This document shows positions 59,230-64,000 of a stretch of DNA of 64,000 nucleotides, piece after piece. Origin of the DNA: Streptomyces sp. CB03234 (lineage in GTDB: Bacteria; Actinomycetota; Actinomycetes; Streptomycetales; Streptomycetaceae). Both the position numbers and the translations under genes were made by a program. The notes beneath the pieces were generated by a model, which saw only the letters and a list, made by a program, of their open reading frames with translations, searched no databases and was not told where the DNA came from. The stretch's first letter is position 1. Each line of letters begins with the position of its first letter. Location of the stretch: contig NZ_LIYH01000007.1 in the NCBI RefSeq assembly GCF_001905885.1, positions 248,001-312,000 on the forward strand, in the 5' to 3' direction.

Positions 59230-60213
59230 ATGGAGCAGAGGCATCTCGGCCGTACCGGCCTGCGTGTGTCCCGGATCGGCCTCGGCACCCTCACCTGGGG
59301 GCGGGACACCGACGAGCACGACGCGGCGGACCAGCTGAAGGCGTTCTGGGACGCGGGCGGGACGCTGATCGACACGGCGGACGTGTACGGCGGCGGCGAG
59401 GCCGAGTACCTGCTCGGGCAGCTCGTGGAGCGGCTGGTTCCGCGGCGCGATCTGGTCATCGCGACGAAGGCCGGCAGCGTCCCGGACCCGGACCGCCGGT
59501 TCGACGGTTCGCGCGGGCACCTGCTGGCGGCGCTGGACGCGTCACTGGAGCGGCTGGGGACCGACTACGTGGACCTGTGGCAGGTGCACGCCTTCGACCC
59601 GGAGACGCCACTGGAGGAGACGCTCCAGGCGCTGGACATCGCGGTCAGCAGCGGGCGGGCGCGGTATGTGGGCGTGTCGAACTTCTGCGGGTGGCAGCTG
59701 GCGAAGGCCGCGACGTGGCAGCTGGCGCCGGGCGCGGTGCGGGCGCGGCTGGCGAGCACGCAGATGGAGTACTCGCTGCTGCAGCGCGGCGTGGAGCGGG
59801 AGGTGCTGCCGGCCGCGCTGGACCTTGGCGTGGGGCTGCTGCCGTCGTCGCCGCTGGGGCGGGGGGTGCTGACGGGCAAGTACCGGCATGCGACACCGTC
59901 CGATTCGCGGGGCGCGTCGGACCGGCTGGCGCCGTTCGTGGAACCGTACCTGGACGACTCGGCGACCCGGATCGTGGACGCGGTGATCACGGCGGCTGAC
60001 GGGCTGGCGGCCACGCCGCTGCAGGTGGCGCTGGCGTGGGTGCGGGACCGGCCGGGGGTGGTGGCGCCGGTGGTGGGCGCGCGCAACGCGCAGCAGCTCA
60101 CGGCGGCGTTGTCAGTGGAGGCGCTTAGTCTTCCTGACGAGATCCGCAGGGCGCTCGACGATGTGTCGGCGCCCGTGCACCGCTATCCCGATCAGGACTG
60201 GAGCACGCTGTGA
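59230..60213 (+). CDS. Aldo/keto reductase
   Basis: A 327-residue NADPH-dependent reductase. Catalytic residues are in DTADVYGGGEAEYLLGQLVE (Tyr), VIATKAGSV (Lys) and LWQVHAFDPETPLEETLQAL (His); the cofactor site is near the C-terminus (VVAPVVGARNAQQLTAALSV). It resembles YajO/Tas-like AKRs; the substrate is unknown. ATG at 59230 in a region divergent from the LLM oxidoreductase. Its stop overlaps the following start by four bases (GTGA), coupling it to the RecD2-like protein, an odd pairing of a metabolic enzyme and a DNA-type protein. Confidence 0.9.
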   Translation: MEQRHLGRTGLRVSRIGLGTLTWGRDTDEHDAADQLKAFWDAGGTLIDTADVYGGGEAEYLLGQLVERLVPRRDLVIATKAGSVPDPDRRFDGSRGHLLAALDASLERLGTDYVDLWQVHAFDPETPLEETLQALDIAVSSGRARYVGVSNFCGWQLAKAATWQLAPGAVRARLASTQMEYSLLQRGVEREVLPAALDLGVGLLPSSPLGRGVLTGKYRHATPSDSRGASDRLAPFVEPYLDDSATRIVDAVITAADGLAATPLQVALAWVRDRPGVVAPVVGARNAQQLTAALSVEALSLPDEIRRALDDVSAPVHRYPDQDWSTL

Positions 60214-62654
60214 CCGCGCTTCCCCGGGGGGCAACCCCCGGCCCCCCGGCCGACGACGACCAGGACGCCACCGCTTCCGCCGCCACCGCCGCCGCGGGGG
60301 GCGCGGAGCCGGCCGGTTCCCCTGCCGTCCCGGCATCGCCGGAGAAGCCCGAGCACGGCGCTGCCCCGGCCCGCCCGGACGACGTGGCCGAGGTGGCTAC
60401 GGCCGAGCACGGCATGGAGGGCGACGCGGCGGAGCCGGACAGGACCGCGCGGGCGGGCGAGGTGGGTGACGCCTCCGGGGGCGGCGCCTCCCAGGGGAGC
60501 GGCGACTCTGACGGAGGTGGCGTCTCCCACCGGGGTGACCCCTCGGGGAGCGGTGGGCTCTCCGAGGTGGGGGACGCCTCCGGGGGCGGTGACGGCTCAC
60601 GGGGAGGCGGCGCCTCTGACGAGGGGGACGTTTCCCGCGAGGGTGACGCCTCTGCGGACGGTGAACCCTCCGGGGGGAGCGGCGACTCCGACGGGGGTGG
60701 CGTTTCCGAGGTGGAGGCGGAGCTGGCGGCGCAGCGGGAGCTGCGGGCGCGTATCGAGCAGCGCAAGGCCGAGAAGGGCGGCCCCATCGCGGCGGGCGGC
60801 AAGCTGAGCGGCCAGGCCGCCGACCTGCTGGCGGCGGTACGGGCGGTGGAGAGCGGCAAGACGTCCGGCACGGAGTTCTTCGACTCCCCCGCGCCCGCGC
60901 CGCGGCGGCCCGCCCCGGAACCCGCCGCGCCCGCACGGCCGGCGGTCGCAGCCGCACCCGTCCGTCCCGCACGACAGGCGGCGCCGGAGACGGTCGCGGC
61001 CGTGCGGGCCGTGCTGGGCCAGGGTGGCGCGCCCGAGTCGCTCGCCGGGCAGGTGGCCACCGTGCTCCGGGAGACGGCGGCGGACGTGCTGCGCGAGGAC
61101 CCCTGGCAGCTGCTGTCGGTGCCGGGGGTACGTCCGGAGCAGGCCGACGGTTTCGCGCGGGCGCTGCTCGGCGCGGAGTGCGGCCCCGGGGACGAGCGCC
61201 GGACGGTCGCGCTCATCGGGTGGCTGCTCCAGCGGGCGGCCCTCCAGGGACATACGGCGCTGGACGCGGCGGCCGTGCGGGCGGCGCTGGCGGAGCGTTC
61301 GGTGCCCGAGCCGGACGAGGCGGTGCAGCACGCGATCGCCGAAGGCGCGGTGCTGGTCTTCCACGACGGGCCGGCCGGGGACGGGGAGGCGGACCAGGCC
61401 GACGACGCGGAGCCCGTACCGGTGCTGCTCGGGCTCGACCGGTACGCGCTCGCGGAGGAGAGCCTCGCCGACACCCTGGCCCGGCTCGCCAGGACCGGCC
61501 CGGACGCCCGCTGGCAGGACGCTCCCCCGACCGACCTGACCCGTGCGGTCGCCGCGCACGGGCTCGTCGCGCACACGGGCGGCGAGGCGGCGCGGGCCGA
61601 GGCGGTCGCCCTGGCGGAGGCGGCACGCGCACTGGGGCTCCGGGCAGTCGTGGCCACGTACACGGAGAACGGCCGCCGCCGGCTGGGCACGGACGTCGAC
61701 GCGGTCACCGTCGCCGGGCTGCTGGCCGGGGCGGGGGGTCCGGGCAGGGACGGGGAGGGAGCGCTCGCGCTGGACCTGCTGGTGGTGCTGGATGCCCCGC
61801 AGCTGGACGTCGAGACGGCGGCGATGCTGGTGGAGTCGCTGCCGGACGGGTGCCGTCTGGTGCTCAGCGGCGACCCGGGCGTGCTGTGGTCGGCGGGGGC
61901 GGGGCGGGTCTTCGCGGACGTCCTGGCGGCGCGGGCGTGCCCGCAGATCGCGTCGCGCACACCGGACCCGGGGCCGATCGGGGAGCTGGTCTCCGGCATC
62001 GGGATCGGTGAGCTGAACCAGGTGGAAGCGCCGGGCAAGGAGGTCGTCATCGTCCCGGTGCGGGACGCGGGCGAGGCGGTGCACCGTACGGTGCAGCTGG
62101 TCGCGGACTCGGTGCCGCGCGCGATCGGGGTGCCGGCCGAGCAGACCCAGGTGATCACGGTGGGCCATGGCGGTGCGGCGGGGACGCGTGCGCTCAACGC
62201 GGCACTCAAGCAGCGGCTGAACCCGGGGCCGGGCCGGTTCGGCGGGTTCGACCCGGGCGACCGGGTCGCCCACGCCCCGTCGCCGGGCCGGACGGTGCCG
62301 GGCACGGTGCTCTCGGCGGACGCGGAGGGGCTGCACCTGGACTGCGAGGGCGAGCGTGTCGTCGTACCGAAGGACCGGGTCGAGACGGCGCTCCGCCACG
62401 GCTGGGCGCTGACCGCGCACCAGGCGGTGGGCATGCGGTGGCCCGCGGCGGTCGTCGTCCTGCCCGGCGACGCGGCGCAGGCCCTGGACCGGGCGTGGGT
62501 CTACACCGCGTTCAGTCGTGGCGAGCGGCACCTGTCAGTGGTTCACGGCGCGGACCAGGCGCTCCCCCGCGCGGTGGCGGAAGTTCTCCCCCACCCGCGC
62601 ACCACCCGCCTCCGCGCCCTGCTGGAGAGCCTCCTGGCCCCCCAGGAGGACTGA
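60210..62654 (+). CDS. RecD2-like protein with degenerate ATPase site and a long disordered N-terminus
   Basis: An 814-residue protein. Residues 1-170 are a Gly/Ser/Asp/Ala-rich low-complexity region with tandem repeats; a short coiled coil (LAAQRELRARIEQRKAEKG) follows. Residues about 280-330 have a RecD2-type helix-hairpin-helix (LREDPWQLLSVPGVRPEQA). Where RecD has a GGPGTGKT P-loop the protein has VAHTGGEAARAEAVAL near residue 450, so the essential Lys-Thr is gone; the Walker B equivalent is VVLDAPQLD (about 524). The C-terminal UvrD/RecD motif is intact in form (LTAHQAVGMRWPAAVVVLPG and YTAFSRGERHLSVVHG). It probably cannot hydrolyse ATP. It is translationally coupled to the aldo/keto reductase. 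Confidence 0.8.
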   Translation: MTALPRGATPGPPADDDQDATASAATAAAGGAEPAGSPAVPASPEKPEHGAAPARPDDVAEVATAEHGMEGDAAEPDRTARAGEVGDASGGGASQGSGDSDGGGVSHRGDPSGSGGLSEVGDASGGGDGSRGGGASDEGDVSREGDASADGEPSGGSGDSDGGGVSEVEAELAAQRELRARIEQRKAEKGGPIAAGGKLSGQAADLLAAVRAVESGKTSGTEFFDSPAPAPRRPAPEPAAPARPAVAAAPVRPARQAAPETVAAVRAVLGQGGAPESLAGQVATVLRETAADVLREDPWQLLSVPGVRPEQADGFARALLGAECGPGDERRTVALIGWLLQRAALQGHTALDAAAVRAALAERSVPEPDEAVQHAIAEGAVLVFHDGPAGDGEADQADDAEPVPVLLGLDRYALAEESLADTLARLARTGPDARWQDAPPTDLTRAVAAHGLVAHTGGEAARAEAVALAEAARALGLRAVVATYTENGRRRLGTDVDAVTVAGLLAGAGGPGRDGEGALALDLLVVLDAPQLDVETAAMLVESLPDGCRLVLSGDPGVLWSAGAGRVFADVLAARACPQIASRTPDPGPIGELVSGIGIGELNQVEAPGKEVVIVPVRDAGEAVHRTVQLVADSVPRAIGVPAEQTQVITVGHGGAAGTRALNAALKQRLNPGPGRFGGFDPGDRVAHAPSPGRTVPGTVLSADAEGLHLDCEGERVVVPKDRVETALRHGWALTAHQAVGMRWPAAVVVLPGDAAQALDRAWVYTAFSRGERHLSVVHGADQALPRAVAEVLPHPRTTRLRALLESLLAPQED
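60219..60251 (+). repeat. Second copy of the palindromic GC element, at the start of the RecD2-like gene
   Basis: CTTCCCCGGGGGGCAACCCC onward matches the corA insertion (CCGGGGGGC-NN-CCCCCGG-N-CCCCC). It encodes LPRGATPGPPA at residues 4-14, versus FSRGAAPGPPI in CorA. It lies 7 bases after the start codon. Confidence 0.75.
60460..60720 (+). repeat. In-frame Gly/Ser/Asp repeats in the RecD2-like N-terminus
   Basis: The block GGAGCGGCGACTCTGACGG onward near 60490 recurs near 60680 with few changes, and shorter GGTGACGCCTCC-like units lie between. The products are SGDSDGGGVS, VGDASGGG and REGDASADGE peptides, repeated about 8 times in all. Confidence 0.75.
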
Positions 62655-63098
62655 GACCGGCCCGCGGCGGTTCCGCCTGGGGCGGTGCCCGTTCCGGTGC
62701 GGGTAGGTGGCCTGCCGGGGGTGGGGGGCGTGGCCCCTCCGGGCTCACCTCCTCGAGGCCGGCGGCCTTGGGTACGGGAAACGGGAGCCCCCCGGCGCCG
62801 CCATCCTCTGCGGGGGCGACCCTGCACGGCCCCACCCCGGTCGGCGGGCCTCTGCGGGTCGGTGGGGGACAGAGGGGCACGGCCCCGCCTTGGTCGGTGG
62901 CCGGCTGCGGATGGGTGGAGACGGCCGCGGTCGTCCCCGCCCACGCCGCACGATGGCCAGCCGCTGACGGCGCGCGGCCATCTACCAGCGGGGCCACAGG
63001 GCGCCCACCGGCGTCCGTACCGGAGCCGCGCACGGTGTGGGACACCACCCGCTGAACGGCGAGGCACCGGCGGGGCGGGGGCGTGTCCGGAGGGCAGG
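62655..63098. other. 444-bp gene-free GC-rich gap with degenerate repeats
   Basis: No credible gene. GGCACGGCCCCGCCTTGGTCGG (in two parts, 62876-62897) resembles GCACGGCCCCACCCCGGTCGG near 62823, and CCTCTGCGGG occurs at about 62805 and 62850, so a unit of about 50 bp appears duplicated. The right end holds the 3' flank of the next gene; no strong terminator was found. Confidence 0.5.
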
Positions 63099-63758
63099 TC
63101 AGGCGTTGTCCGGGCGGGCGTCCTCCGGGTCGCCGTGGATGTCGTCCTCGTCGAACACCGCGCTCACATCGAAGCGGCAGATCACACGGCCCGGGTCCGC
63201 CTGGTCGAACGGGGTGCTCAGCCACTCCCCCGGTTCCGGAAGCTCGTCCGCGGCCGCGACCCAGAGGGTGGAGTCGCCCTCCTCCAGGCCGAACTCCTTG
63301 TGCCGCGACGCGATCTCGTCCGGTTCGAACTCGCCGAACAGCACGCCGAGCGCCGCATGCACGCTCGTACCCACCACCGCGGCGGTCTGCACGCCGTCGT
63401 CCTCCCGGTCCAGGTCCGCGATGCGCTGCGACTGGGCCAGCAGGCGCTGTGGCTCGACCACCGCGTAGTCGCGGCGGATCAGCACGGTCAGCGCGTTCGG
63501 CTCCTCCGGGCCCTCGTACGGCGGGAGGGAGTCCTCCACGCCGGGGATCTCGAACGGCGTGACCTCGTCGTAGCGGTCGTAGAGCCGCTCGTCGTAGGCC
63601 TCGGCCGCGGTGGCGAGGGCGTTGAAGGCGGCATAGACGGCCGGGTCGTCATCACCCGTGCGGTTCTCGACCGCCTCCAGGTGACGGTCCAGTGCGGCTT
63701 TGACCGCCTCGGCGGCGGCGCGTACCTCGGCAGCGGTGGGCTGCGCAGCATCAGACAT
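63099..63758 (-). CDS. Conserved hypothetical protein (actinobacterial)
   Basis: A 219-residue acidic, soluble protein. The first 60 residues are helical (AEVRAAAEAVKAALDRHLEA and YAAFNALATAAEAYDERLYD). A middle block reads EPNALTVLIRRDYAVVEPQR and LGVLFGEFEPDEIASRHKEF, and the protein ends with RVICRFDVSAVFDEDDIHGD. No catalytic motif or membrane segment is visible and I do not recognise a family. ATG at 63758 gives MSDAAQPT; a longer start 13 codons upstream runs into the divergent promoter. It is divergent from a DUF5703-like gene with only 47 bp between the starts, a spacing that leaves both promoters overlapping. Confidence 0.75.
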   Translation of the reverse strand: MSDAAQPTAAEVRAAAEAVKAALDRHLEAVENRTGDDDPAVYAAFNALATAAEAYDERLYDRYDEVTPFEIPGVEDSLPPYEGPEEPNALTVLIRRDYAVVEPQRLLAQSQRIADLDREDDGVQTAAVVGTSVHAALGVLFGEFEPDEIASRHKEFGLEEGDSTLWVAAADELPEPGEWLSTPFDQADPGRVICRFDVSAVFDEDDIHGDPEDARPDNA

Positions 63759-63805
63759 ACAGCAGACGCTATCCGTACCGGGCCTCTGCTTGCACAATAG
63801 ATGCG

Positions 63806-63994
63806 ATGCCGGAATACGAATTTGTCGACGTGTACGTACCTCGCGGGGTGTCCCGCAAGGAGGCGACCCGTCTGCTGACCGACCATGCCGAGTACGGACA
63901 CTGGGAGTTGGACCGACTGAGTCTCCACAGGGACGGCAGCCGCCGTGTGCGGCTGCGCCGGCGCATCATCCGTCAGGTGCGCGCCACCTGGTGA
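63806..63994 (+). CDS. Small DUF5703-like protein
   Basis: A 62-residue basic protein. EYEFVDVYVPRGVSRKEATR then LLTDHAEYGHWELDRLSLHR and a strongly basic C-terminus (RRVRLRRRIIRQVRAT) match the pattern of small actinobacterial DUF5703 proteins. The charge suggests binding to nucleic acid or acidic partners. No Shine-Dalgarno sequence precedes the ATG; the A/T-rich TTGCACAATAGATG just before it could be a promoter for a leaderless transcript. The role is unknown. Confidence 0.75.
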   Translation: MPEYEFVDVYVPRGVSRKEATRLLTDHAEYGHWELDRLSLHRDGSRRVRLRRRIIRQVRATW

Positions 63995-64000
63995 GGGTGA

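Overview
The window is a high-GC actinobacterial chromosome segment, almost certainly from a Streptomyces. Coding sequences have G/C-rich third positions, GTG starts are common, and most genes end in long GC hairpins. It carries a complete Pup-proteasome locus (pup, dop, arc, prcB, prcA, pafA, pafB, pafC), a mycothiol ligase gene (mshC), a DmdR/IdeR-type iron box and the gylR-glpF-glpK-glpD glycerol locus. Gene order matches the S. coelicolor region around SCO1613-SCO1671. Its core (exonuclease, helY, tatCA, pafCB, pafA, prcAB, pup, dop, arc, trmI, recB-like, metH, PAC2, mshC) is also collinear with Mycobacterium. This is therefore core chromosome; I see no prophage, insertion sequence, CRISPR array, tRNA or rRNA.

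Layout. 1-3.5 kb: a gamma-glutamylation type amine (probably ethanolamine) utilisation set of GlnA-like ligase, GntR regulator, ethanolamine-type permease and class-I glutamine amidotransferase-like hydrolase. 3.5-6.8 kb: a LysR regulator divergent from a TDT transporter, then a two-gene XRE-cupin/metal-receptor unit. 6.9-10.2 kb: a glycine-betaine ABC importer (ATPase plus a permease-receptor fusion) whose leader looks like a transcription attenuator. 10.2-12.1 kb: a 5'-3' exonuclease and an iron-box-controlled siderophore-interacting protein. 12.4-19.4 kb, all leftward: helY, tatC, tatA, two small genes, pafC and pafB. 19.5-31.4 kb: two FKBP isomerases, then pafA, an MFS exporter with a divergent LacI regulator, prcA, prcB, pup, dop and arc. 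31.6-41.2 kb: ferredoxin, a secreted protein, trmI, a site-2 protease, a RecB-like Fe-S nuclease, a response regulator, two DppA-like lipoproteins and a HAD phosphatase. 41.3-50.1 kb: metH and the glycerol regulon. 50.1-64 kb: a GntR regulator, a PAC2/ParJ-type protein, mshC, the conserved trio SCO1664-like kinase fold / DUF3090 / phosphomutase, corA, a ferritin-like protein, an F420-type oxidoreductase, an aldo-keto reductase coupled to a RecD2-like protein with a destroyed P-loop, and two small conserved genes.

How the genes work together. Pup is deamidated by Dop, ligated by PafA, recognised by the Arc ATPase and fed to the PrcAB 20S core; PafBC is the linked DNA-damage regulator. Glycerol enters through GlpF, is phosphorylated by GlpK and oxidised by GlpD under GylR, for which I find two matching 17-bp operator candidates.

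The most notable unexplained features are: the structured leader of the betaine transporter; the RecD2-like pseudo-helicase; one short palindromic GC element inserted in frame in both corA and that pseudo-helicase; degenerate copies of a gene's 3' end arrayed downstream of it; a 27-bp palindrome between the MFS and LacI genes inside the proteasome locus; and a strong hairpin separating pup from prcBA.
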